Positions 8,209 through 15,638 of a stretch of DNA of 64,000 bases are shown in pieces. Position 1 is the stretch's first letter; each line of letters opens with the position of its first letter. The stretch covers positions 558,001 through 622,000 of the forward strand of contig JAXMBL010000003.1 in the NCBI GenBank assembly GCA_046349915.1, in the 5' to 3' direction. The position numbers and the translations under genes were made by a program. The DNA is from CAIXSC01 sp046349915. Lineage in GTDB: Bacteria > Planctomycetota > Planctomycetia > Pirellulales > Pirellulaceae. The notes under the pieces were generated by a model. It was not told the DNA's origin. It searched no databases and saw nothing but the letters and a program-made list of their open reading frames with translations.

Positions 8209-9111
8209 ATGGCGTATGAAGTAGCGTGGCGCGAGTTGGTGGGGAGTCAGCCAGGGCCGCGACTGCTGGTGACGGGCGGCGTGCATGGCGACGAATTCGA
8301 GCCCATGGCGGCCGCTCGTCGACTACTGACCGAAATCCCACGCGAAGCTCTTCGCGGGCGACTGATCGTCGCGCCGGTGGTGAACGAGCCCGCGTTTCGC
8401 CGCGGATTGCGAACCGCGGAAGATGGTCTGGATCTAGCGAGAACTTGTCCGGGGCGAGTCGATGGGTCGATCACCGAGCAAGTGGCTCATTCATTGGCGG
8501 AGCTGATTCGATCCGCGGACTATTACATCGATCTGCACACCGGCGGCACTCGCCTGCGAGTGCTGCCGTTGGCGGGCTACATGCTGCACCCAGACGCGGC
8601 GATTCTCGACACGCAACGACGGATGGCGCGAGCGTTCGGCTTGCCGCTGATTTGGGGCAGCGATTGGCGGTTGGAAGGACGCTCGCTATCGGTGGCTCGC
8701 GACGCGGGCGTGCCCGCCATCTACTGCGAATACCAAGGAGGCGGGGACTGTGATCCTCGCGGGATCGACGCGTACGTCGCAGGTTGTCGAAGCGTCATGG
8801 CGGCTTTAGGGATGTTGGAGGACTCGACGCTCGAACCGCCTGTGGGGCTCGTCGTCGCCGAAGATGATCGACCTGGCGCCGGGCACATGCAAGTGAATCT
8901 GCCGGCGCCGCGGGAGGGCTTTTTCGAGCCCGCGGTGGTTTTGGGCGAGCGAGTGCGACGTGGCCAGACGATTGGCTCGGTGTGTGACGTGCTAGGCGAC
9001 GACCGACGCTTAGTCACAGCGCCACATGATGGGTTGATCATCGTGCTCCATTCATTTCGTCGAGTGGAAGCGGGAGAGAGTCTGGGAGTGATTTTGGATG
9101 CGGCGACGTAG
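8209..9111 (+). CDS. Zinc-dependent deacylase, succinylglutamate desuccinylase/aspartoacylase family
   Basis: The 300-residue protein has the M14-like zinc site of the AstE/AspA family: H26 and E29 in GGVHGDEFEP, H110 in YYIDLHTGG, and a likely catalytic Glu in AIYCEYQGG. A beta-rich C-terminal domain follows. Members hydrolyse N-acyl amino acids such as N-succinylglutamate or N-acetylaspartate. The ATG at 8209 has GGGAG 8 bases upstream and is preferred over the ATG at 8194. Its TAG stop is part of the GTAGCCCGCTCGC hairpin repeat, which shows the repeat lies directly at the gene end. Neighbours suggest a role in N-acyl amino acid use. Confidence 0.87.
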   Translation: MAYEVAWRELVGSQPGPRLLVTGGVHGDEFEPMAAARRLLTEIPREALRGRLIVAPVVNEPAFRRGLRTAEDGLDLARTCPGRVDGSITEQVAHSLAELIRSADYYIDLHTGGTRLRVLPLAGYMLHPDAAILDTQRRMARAFGLPLIWGSDWRLEGRSLSVARDAGVPAIYCEYQGGGDCDPRGIDAYVAGCRSVMAALGMLEDSTLEPPVGLVVAEDDRPGAGHMQVNLPAPREGFFEPAVVLGERVRRGQTIGSVCDVLGDDRRLVTAPHDGLIIVLHSFRRVEAGESLGVILDAAT

Positions 9112-9340
9112 CCCGCTCGCTTCGCGAGCGGAACGGCCGCGTGGCGTACGCACGCCGCGTCCATGCGTCGCGCATGTTGTGTAGCTTGCGAGTTGGTACG
9201 CAGTGCGGCTGATCGTCTCGCGAAGCGAGACGGCTACGTAGCCCGCTCGCTTCGCGAGCGGAACGGCCGCGTGGCGTACGCACGCCGTGTCCATGCGTGC
9301 ATCATGTTGCATAGCTTGCCAAGTTGGTAGGCTGTGGACT
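9108..9340. repeat. Tandem duplication of hairpin-containing repeat, family B
   Basis: Two copies of a unit of about 130 bp start at 9108 and 9238, each with GTAGCC + CCGCTCGCTTCGCGAGCGG and then GCGTACGCACGCCG. The first copy ends with a second hairpin at 9214-9232 (arms CGTCTCGC/GCGAGACG, loop GAA) followed by GCTAC, directly joined to the next unit; the second copy decays before that point. No coding potential is visible. Confidence 0.85.
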
Positions 9341-9385
9341 GTTTGATCCACAAGTGTCAAGCGGCCTCTCGGAACGAGGAATTCA

Positions 9386-10495
9386 ATGAGTATTTGGCGG
9401 TGGAGCAACTGGTTGCTCGACGGCGACCAAGGGGTTGACGCAGTCCCCGAGGAAGCGCGAGTGAGCTTGGGGGAAGGGAACACTCCACTGGTCAAGTCCC
9501 GCTCGCTGGGGCCGTCCGTCGGATTGAACAATCTGTGGTTCAAGCTGGAGTCGGTCAGTCCGACCGGTTCGTACAAGGATCGCTTCGCGGCTGCCGCGAT
9601 TTCGCACATGCGGGCTCGAGGCGAGCGGCTCTGCGTCGCGACCTCGAGCGGCAACACGGGGGCGGCGTTAGCGGCGTATGCGGCGGCGGGCGGGGTTCGC
9701 TGTCGGATCGCCATCGTCGAAACCGCGCCTGTGGACAAACTGCGACAAATGCTCGCGTACGGCGCCGAACTAATACGAGTACGCGGGTTTGGTCTGGACC
9801 CCGACATTACCGCACAGACATTGGGCGAGTTGCTGCGTCGGTCCGAAGAGCCCGACGCGCGACTCCAGATCAGCGCCTTTCGCTATAGCCCCGAGGGCAT
9901 GGCTGGAGTGCAAACGATCACCTGGGAGATCGCCGAGCAATTGGCCGACCCGCCTGATCATATTTTCTGTTGCGCGGGAGGTGGTGGGTTGACGTTGGCG
10001 ATCGCTCGCGGCGCCGCCCGCTTGTGCTCCGAGGGCCATTGGAGAGAATGTCCGGCGATCGAGTGCGTGCAGCCAACGGGGAACGCCACCATCGCGGCCC
10101 CGTTGCGAGACGGCGGCGAACGAGCGGTGACGGTGAAGTGCACGACGACGGTCAGCGGCTTGCAGGTGCCGACGGTGATCGATGGCGACGAAACGCTCGC
10201 CGCCTGTCGTGACACCGGCGGCACGGGGCTTTTGGTCGACGATGCGTGGGTCTTCGAAGTGCAGACGCGATTGGCTCGCGAGGAAGGGATTTTCTGCGAG
10301 CCAGCGGCGGCCGTGCCGCTCGCCGGTGCACTGCTCGCCTTACGCGAAGGCCGCATCACGGCGGACTCGCGAGTCGTCTGCTTGGTCACGGGGAGCGGGT
10401 TTAAGGATGCGGCGTCGGTCGAGCGAATGGTGGCGGGACGGGAATGTCCTCTTGTCGATGTCGCTCGATTGCCCGAACTGCTGGACGCGCCCTGA
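9386..10495 (+). CDS. Threonine synthase-like PLP-dependent enzyme
   Basis: The 369-residue fold-type II PLP enzyme has the cofactor lysine K64 in PTGSYKDRF, the phosphate-binding SSGNTGAALAAYAA segment and a Gly-rich loop (CCAGGGGLTLA). It resembles threonine synthase, which makes threonine from O-phosphohomoserine. Threonine synthase paralogues also include cysteate synthase and diaminopropionate-type enzymes. The neighbourhood (ComD/ComE-like decarboxylase, N-acyl deacylase, RidA) has no other threonine genes, so a paralogous role is likely. GAGGA lies about 5 bases before the ATG. It is read in the same direction as the RidA gene 66 bp downstream. Confidence 0.83.
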   Translation: MSIWRWSNWLLDGDQGVDAVPEEARVSLGEGNTPLVKSRSLGPSVGLNNLWFKLESVSPTGSYKDRFAAAAISHMRARGERLCVATSSGNTGAALAAYAAAGGVRCRIAIVETAPVDKLRQMLAYGAELIRVRGFGLDPDITAQTLGELLRRSEEPDARLQISAFRYSPEGMAGVQTITWEIAEQLADPPDHIFCCAGGGGLTLAIARGAARLCSEGHWRECPAIECVQPTGNATIAAPLRDGGERAVTVKCTTTVSGLQVPTVIDGDETLAACRDTGGTGLLVDDAWVFEVQTRLAREEGIFCEPAAAVPLAGALLALREGRITADSRVVCLVTGSGFKDAASVERMVAGRECPLVDVARLPELLDAP

Positions 10496-10561
10496 TTGAG
10501 TTTGAACAAAACGAATGCAGATTATTGTCCATCTAGAAAACTCCACGAAGGGACGAACACC

Positions 10562-11002
10562 ATGGGTGCGGAACAACAGGCGCTGGCGCTAGGGCTGACT
10601 TTTCCCAAAAAAGAAAAGGGATATCTCAACCTGTGCGCTCGAACAGGCAATCTGCTCATGACCTCCGGGCATGTCAGCGACCTCAAGGGAAAGCTGGGCG
10701 CGACGGTGACCGTCGAGCAGGGTTATCAGGCGGCTCGTGATTGCGCAGTGAAGATTCTGCAGTCGGTGCACGACTCGCACGGGACGCTCGATGGACTCAA
10801 AGTCATCAAGGTGCTCGGCTGCGTCAACTCGACGCTCGAGTTCACTGACCAGCATCTGGTCGTCAACGGTTGCTCGGATCTATTGCACCAGATCTTCGGC
10901 AAGGAAGGGGATGGATATCATGCGCGGAGCGCCTTGGGATTCGCGAACCTGCCGACGGGCGCTGCCGTCGAAGTAGAGATCATCTTCGAAATCAAGTCGT
11001 AG
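10562..11002 (+). CDS. RidA/YjgF family protein
   Basis: The 146-residue protein has the RidA fold signature, including the conserved Arg (R122) in HARSALGFANLPTGAAVEVEI. Canonical members hydrolyse reactive enamine and imine intermediates made by PLP enzymes to 2-keto acids and ammonia. A PLP lyase directly upstream fits this. I start at the ATG at 10562, which has AAGGGA about 9 bases upstream; an in-frame TTG at 10496 has no such signal. It belongs to the longer RidA subgroup (YjgF/chorismate-mutase-like) rather than the 130-residue archetype. Confidence 0.87.
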   Translation: MGAEQQALALGLTFPKKEKGYLNLCARTGNLLMTSGHVSDLKGKLGATVTVEQGYQAARDCAVKILQSVHDSHGTLDGLKVIKVLGCVNSTLEFTDQHLVVNGCSDLLHQIFGKEGDGYHARSALGFANLPTGAAVEVEIIFEIKS

Positions 11003-11012
11003 CGTTTATCGC

Positions 11013-13190
11013 TCAATACCACGCGTATTCCCAGACGGTGTGGTGAGCTTGAATGAGTTGGAAGTAGTCGAGTAGTCGTTGGTAGAAGTCGTGGTGGGCG
11101 AGCGTCGCGCTGTCGCCCACCACAATCAGTTTGCGGCGAGCTCGCGTGAGTGCGACATTCATTCTGCGATAGTCGGCCAAGAAGCCGATTTCACCGTTGG
11201 GGTTTGAACGTACCAGCGAGATGATGATCGCTTCCTTCTCACGTCCTTGAAATCCATCGACCGTATCGACTTCGACGCCGGGCGCCGAGGCGGCCAGTTG
11301 TTCGCGGAGCAGGCGAGTTTGGGCGGCATAGGGGGCGATCACGCCGATGCTGGTTGGCTCGACGCCCCGTTCCAGCAGCAGACCGACGATGCGGCCGACT
11401 GCCTGTGCTTCCCCCGGATTACGACGACTCTCTCCGTCCGGCTCCAGTTCCTCGTCGTAGCTGGCGCCCGCCGTATCGACGAAGTGAGCGGGCGTTGCGG
11501 TCCACTCGTCATCGACCACGCCGGGAAGATCCTTTAGCAGGTGAGCAGACACGGAGGGATGCGCCACAAGCGTGCCCTCGTAAAACTCGTCGGACGAAAA
11601 CCCCATGATGTGTTGATGCATGCGGTACTGGACGTCGAGTCGGCGCGCGAGCGTTTGCGGATCGCGCTGCATGAGTCGTTCGAGCAGGCTGACGCCGAAT
11701 CCTTCACGTAACGCCTCGGGCGAGACGACGGTCGGGGGAAGCTGGCGATGATCGCCCGCGACCACGACTCGCTCGCTGCGCAGCAGGGGAATCCAACAAG
11801 CCGGTTCGGTGGTTTGACACGCCTCGTCGATCACCGCTAAGGAAAATGTGCGTTGCCCCAGCAATTCGCTGTCGAGCGCGGTGAGCGTACCACAGATGAC
11901 ATCGGCCGAATCCAGCACATGCGTGACGACCATGGCCTCGATGCGCCGCGCGTCTTGAATGAGTTGTCGCGCCTCGTCGCGCAGCGATTGCTTTTGACCT
12001 GGTTCAGGACGTCCTCGCGTCCACCTGGATGCTTTGTCGCGCAGCATGCCCGCCTGACGCACTAGTTGGCGAGCGATATGAACGTCGGGATGTCGTTCGA
12101 CCAGCAGGTCGAGCGTGTGATCGCGAAGTTCGGGAAGTACTCGCGCCGGATGGCCGATGCGCACCGCTCGTGCGCCGCGAGCCAAGAGACGTTCGAATAA
12201 GTTGTCGACCGCCAGATTGCTCGCCGCACACGCCAGTACTTTCTCGCCCCGCGCCACCGCTTGGCGGATCAGCTCGACGAGCGTTGTGGTCTTGCCCGTT
12301 CCTGGCGGGCCATGGATCACCGCCACATCGTGCGCATCCAACGCGAACCGCACCGCGGCCAACTGCGAAGGATCGAGCAGAGGATCGAGCGTTGTCAGCG
12401 GCGGCGAGTCGGCCGCGAATCGCGCCTCGCGCTCGCCAACCAGGGCGTCGCGGAGTTTGCCCAGGCGGTCGCCGCCCGCGTCGCGCACCCGCTCGAGCGC
12501 CTGGCGTTGTCGTTGGCGAGCCACCTCGTCGCTGGATAGGTCAAGCCGAAACGTGGGGCGGTCCGATTGAGGCTCTGGCGACTCAGCGAAGGCGACTTCC
12601 AGCGAGTGTGAATCACGGCTACAGACTACTCCGCGCCAACCCGTGGGGTCTTTCAGGTTTTCCTCGGATAGGAGGACCGGCGAACCCACGCCGAGGCGAG
12701 TCCAGGGGAGAAGCAGAGCTTGATTACGCTTGCCAAGTCGCCAGAGAACTCGCCCCCCCAGTCCCGCCGACTCGTCGCGCAGCACCAGTTGAACCAGAGT
12801 ATTGCCCGACTTCTCGGCCGCTTCGCCTCCCGTCGAGCGTGCCCGCCGCATCGTCTGCTCGGCTTCCGCGCGCGACTCGACGTCCAGCAGACGCAGCAGA
12901 CGATCGAAGTGCGATTCCGATCGTCTGCCGCTGGCGGTTGGTGTTGCGTTCGTCGGGCTGGCGACGGTGCTTGCCCGGATCGCTTGAGTACCGATCGTGG
13001 CGCCGTCGAGCAGTTTGACGAGTCGCGGGGCGTTCGCGGCCGATACTTCGATCGTCGCTTCGCGACCACGCAGCTCGATCAACCCGATCTGGTCGCGCGG
13101 CAACTCCCCGATTTGTTCGAGGAACCTTACAATCGTCCCTTTGGTCGTGTGGTGTGGAAGCGCTTCCAGACGCAAGTGGATGGAATTCAT
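11013..13190 (-). CDS. SF1 helicase, Upf1/IGHMBP2-like, with N-terminal DbpA-like RNA-binding domain
   Basis: The 725-residue protein has an SF1B helicase core: Walker A GPPGTGKT (294-301), Walker B DEAC (455-458), motif III GDHRQLPPT, and VDTVDGFQGREKE plus ALTRARRKL near the C-terminus. Residues about 15-75 (IGLIELRGREATIEV, LLDGATIGTQAIRA) look like the DbpA-type RNA-recognition domain otherwise found in DEAD-box helicases. The enzyme probably unwinds RNA or RNA/DNA duplexes with ATP. It sits alone on the minus strand inside the metabolic cluster. Its start codon is only 29 bases from that of the divergent enolase gene, and it ends 11 bases from the RidA stop. Confidence 0.88.
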   Translation of the reverse strand: MNSIHLRLEALPHHTTKGTIVRFLEQIGELPRDQIGLIELRGREATIEVSAANAPRLVKLLDGATIGTQAIRASTVASPTNATPTASGRRSESHFDRLLRLLDVESRAEAEQTMRRARSTGGEAAEKSGNTLVQLVLRDESAGLGGRVLWRLGKRNQALLLPWTRLGVGSPVLLSEENLKDPTGWRGVVCSRDSHSLEVAFAESPEPQSDRPTFRLDLSSDEVARQRQRQALERVRDAGGDRLGKLRDALVGEREARFAADSPPLTTLDPLLDPSQLAAVRFALDAHDVAVIHGPPGTGKTTTLVELIRQAVARGEKVLACAASNLAVDNLFERLLARGARAVRIGHPARVLPELRDHTLDLLVERHPDVHIARQLVRQAGMLRDKASRWTRGRPEPGQKQSLRDEARQLIQDARRIEAMVVTHVLDSADVICGTLTALDSELLGQRTFSLAVIDEACQTTEPACWIPLLRSERVVVAGDHRQLPPTVVSPEALREGFGVSLLERLMQRDPQTLARRLDVQYRMHQHIMGFSSDEFYEGTLVAHPSVSAHLLKDLPGVVDDEWTATPAHFVDTAGASYDEELEPDGESRRNPGEAQAVGRIVGLLLERGVEPTSIGVIAPYAAQTRLLREQLAASAPGVEVDTVDGFQGREKEAIIISLVRSNPNGEIGFLADYRRMNVALTRARRKLIVVGDSATLAHHDFYQRLLDYFQLIQAHHTVWEYAWY

Positions 13191-13219
13191 GAACGGCGAG
13201 GCCGGGATCGGAGTCAGCG

Positions 13220-14329
13220 ATGAAAATTGACTGCATCGAACTGTACCATGTGGCCATGCCCTTGATATACCCGTGGCGAACCGCTTATGGCGAAGACGCC
13301 GCGATCCACTCGCTGCTGTGCCGGATGTCGAGTGGTTCGTGCGACGGTTGGGGAGAGTCGGCGCCGTTTGCGGCGCCTTGCTACAGTCCCGAATGGGCGG
13401 GCGGTATCTTCGCTGTCGCTCGCGACTGGCTCGCCCCCACGCTGCTAGGCGTCGATGTGGCGTCGGGCGATGACTTGCAGAAACGACTCGCCATCTTCAA
13501 GGGCAATCCGTTCGCCAAAGCGGCGTTGGACACGGCGTGGTGGAGTCTGCATAGTCGAATGACCAACACGCCGCTCCACATCGCCTTAGGAGCGGCTCGC
13601 GAAATGGTTCCAGTCGGCGCCGACTTCGGCGTGATGGATCGCATCGAAGAGTTGTTTGAGCCAATCGATGCGGCGGTCGCGGCGGGCTTCCCTCGCATCA
13701 AGTTGAAGTTCCGTCCTGGCTGGGATTTGCCGATGCTGGAGGCCATTCGCAAACGTCAGCCGACGCATACCTTTCATATCGACTGCAACAGCGGCTACCG
13801 CATCCAGGATGTCGACCTCTTCCGCGCGGTGGACGAGTTCAACTTGGCGATGATCGAACAACCGCTGCAGCATGACGACTTGATCGATCACGCCGAACTT
13901 CAACGGGAAATCCGCACACCCGTGTGTCTCGACGAGAGTATCACCACGGTGCGACAAGTCGAGCAAGCTTTGCGTTTGGGCAGTTGCCGCTACGTTAACG
14001 TGAAGCCGGGGCGAGTCGGTGGTTTGACGAACGCGGTGAAGATCCACCAACGATGTCGGGGCGCGGATATCCCTTGTTGGGTCGGCGGCATGTTGGAGAG
14101 TGCGACCGGCGCGGCTCACTGCGTCGCACTCGCCATGCTCGACAACTTCACCTACCCCGCCGATATTTTCCCCAGCAGTCGCTTCTATCGCGAGGATTTA
14201 TCGGATCCTCCGCTCGAACTCGTGCCCGGAGTAGGGGGAGTTCCAAGTGTGCGGGCTTTTCAGGAGCTGCCCAATCCGGTCCCCGATCGGCTCGCTCGCG
14301 CCACCGTCCAGAAGGCCGTGTTGTCATGA
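13220..14329 (+). CDS. menC: o-Succinylbenzoate synthase / N-succinylamino acid racemase family enolase
   Basis: The 369-residue protein belongs to the muconate-lactonising branch of the enolase superfamily. The acid/base lysines K163 (KLKFRPGWD) and K262 (VKPGRVGG) and the Mg ligands D188, E213 (IEQPL) and D238 (CLDES) are all present. The PGWD, EQPLQHDD and LDESI patterns match MenC of the OSBS/NSAR group. That group makes o-succinylbenzoate for menaquinone and often also racemises N-succinylamino acids. No other men genes are nearby, while an N-acyl deacylase lies 4 kb upstream on the same strand, so the racemase role deserves weight. GGAG precedes the ATG at good spacing. The promoter must lie within the divergent helicase gene. 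Confidence 0.82.
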   Translation: MKIDCIELYHVAMPLIYPWRTAYGEDAAIHSLLCRMSSGSCDGWGESAPFAAPCYSPEWAGGIFAVARDWLAPTLLGVDVASGDDLQKRLAIFKGNPFAKAALDTAWWSLHSRMTNTPLHIALGAAREMVPVGADFGVMDRIEELFEPIDAAVAAGFPRIKLKFRPGWDLPMLEAIRKRQPTHTFHIDCNSGYRIQDVDLFRAVDEFNLAMIEQPLQHDDLIDHAELQREIRTPVCLDESITTVRQVEQALRLGSCRYVNVKPGRVGGLTNAVKIHQRCRGADIPCWVGGMLESATGAAHCVALAMLDNFTYPADIFPSSRFYREDLSDPPLELVPGVGGVPSVRAFQELPNPVPDRLARATVQKAVLS

Positions 14330-14375
14330 CGAGGTTCGCTTGTCAGACTAGTAGTTTGTCACATCGAGAAACAAG

Positions 14376-14469
14376 GTACGACGGACCTCCAGTCCGTCGA
14401 TGCTGCCGGTGTACGACGGACTTCCAGTCCGTCGATCCTGCTGGCGTACGACGGACTTCCAGTCCGTCG
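14376..14469 (+). repeat. Three copies of the 24-bp palindromic repeat, family A
   Basis: Copies at 14376-14399, 14411-14434 and 14446-14469 read GTACGACGGACTTCCAGTCC + GTCG, the first with C instead of T in the centre. They are separated by unrelated 11-base spacers and lie 46 bases after the stop of the enolase gene. Confidence 0.92.
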
Positions 14470-14567
14470 ATGTGGAACGGGACTTGCGACCCGTCCTGCA
14501 TTCCAACCTCCTTCGTTGCTTGCTGTGACCAAAGCACTCGTTTTTTACAACCAAGGGGAAACAAATC

Positions 14568-15209
14568 ATGCGTCGCAACTGGGTGAGAGTTTTGGGAATG
14601 GCGGCCGCCGTTGGATTGGCAGCCATGGGAAGTTTGGTCTCCGTCGCCAACGAAAAGGATGGCGAGGGTTGGATAACGATCTTCGATGGCAAGTCACTGG
14701 ATGGCTGGAAGATCAACGAAAACAAAGAGAGTTGGAAGCTGGTCGATGGCGCCTTGGTCGCGAACGGGCCGCGCAGCCACGCGTTCTACGTGGGAGATGA
14801 CAAGCCGTTTGTGAACTTCGAGTTCAAGGCGGAGGTGATGACCAAGCCGAACAGCAACGGCGGCATCTTCATTCACACCAAGTACCAGGAAGACGGTTGG
14901 CCGAAGTTGGGTTACGAGACTCAGGTCAACAACACCTATAAGCCGGATCCCCAGAAAACGGGTGGATTATACAACACGGTGAAGGTGTTGGAGCCGCCCG
15001 CGAAAGATAACGAGTATTGGACGCAGCATGTGATCGTGAAGGGCAAGCACATTGTGGTGAAAATCAATGACAAAGTCGTCGTTGATTACACGGAACCTGA
15101 GAACGTCGCGGGAACCGTCAAGTTGAGCGAGGGAACTTTCGCCCTGCAGGCTCATGATCCAGGAAGCACCGTATCTTACCGGAACATCCGCGTGAAACGG
15201 CTTCCCTAA
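14568..15209 (+). CDS. Secreted DUF1080 (3-keto-disaccharide hydrolase) family protein
   Basis: The 213-residue protein has a signal peptide (about residues 1-27, ending LVSVANEK) and one concanavalin-like DUF1080 domain with the typical WITIFDGKSLDGWK start, NSNGGIFIHTKY, GYETQVNNTY and FALQAHDPGSTVSYRNIRV motifs. The family is strongly expanded in planctomycetes and includes 3-keto-glycoside hydrolases; the substrate is inferred only from family. AAGGGGA about 9 bases upstream supports the ATG. It probably acts in the periplasm or outside the cell. Repeat clusters flank it on both sides. Confidence 0.9.
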   Translation: MRRNWVRVLGMAAAVGLAAMGSLVSVANEKDGEGWITIFDGKSLDGWKINENKESWKLVDGALVANGPRSHAFYVGDDKPFVNFEFKAEVMTKPNSNGGIFIHTKYQEDGWPKLGYETQVNNTYKPDPQKTGGLYNTVKVLEPPAKDNEYWTQHVIVKGKHIVVKINDKVVVDYTEPENVAGTVKLSEGTFALQAHDPGSTVSYRNIRVKRLP

Positions 15210-15223
15210 GGCGACGACGCTGT

Positions 15224-15247
15224 GTAGCCCGCTCGCTTCGCGAGCGG
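15224..15247 (+). repeat. Hairpin repeat, family B
   Basis: GTAGCC followed by the hairpin CGCTCGC-TTC-GCGAGCG, 14 bases after the DUF1080 gene stop. It is a single copy without the partner hairpin. Confidence 0.88.
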
Positions 15248-15326
15248 TCAGCCGCGTGGCTTGCGAGCGTCCATCGCCGGCAGCCAAGCCGCGTTTTGGG
15301 CCGATTCAGGCTTAAGGACCGCAGAG

Positions 15327-15420
15327 CGACGGACTGGAAGTCCGTCGTACGAGGAAGCAATCGACGGACTGGAAGTCCGTCGTACATGGCAGCAATCGAC
15401 GGACTGGATGTCCGTCGTAC
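15327..15420 (-). repeat. Three copies of the 24-bp palindromic repeat, family A
   Basis: Copies at 15327-15350, 15362-15385 and 15397-15420 are in the opposite orientation to the cluster at 14376 and have the same 35-base period. The third has one change (GGATGTCC). The DUF1080 gene thus sits between two oppositely oriented triple clusters. Confidence 0.92.
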
Positions 15421-15552
15421 TGGGGCGGCTCAGGCAAGAGGTCGCGGTTATGCGGCTTTGCTCCCCCCTTGCTTGGTGGTCTGTGTCGTCCATCGCTCCC
15501 CCCGGCCTTCGTCGGCTCAATTCCTAGGATCGTTGTATCGGGCGCGGATTTG

Positions 15553-15581
15553 CTTGCGACTCGAAAAATGGCCGACTACGA
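15553..15581 (+). promoter_or_regulatory. Possible sigma-70-type promoter
   Basis: TTGCGA and TACGAT are separated by 17 bases, about 58 bases before the ATG of the TPR protein. The match is by eye only. The rest of the 15421-15638 gap shows no gene. Confidence 0.3.
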
Positions 15582-15638
15582 TAGGACAGTGGATTGGTTT
15601 TTTATCGAGGAGTCACCCTCGTTTCAGGAGCAGTTGGG

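Noticed and set aside
12029..13018. A 329-codon plus-strand frame inside the helicase gene
   Set aside because: The helicase has a full motif set on the other strand; this product is Arg/Pro-rich with no domain.
14376..15420. Regularly spaced 24-bp repeats as a CRISPR array
   Set aside because: Spacers are only about 11 bases, copies are palindromic and scattered over the window, and no intact cas genes are present.
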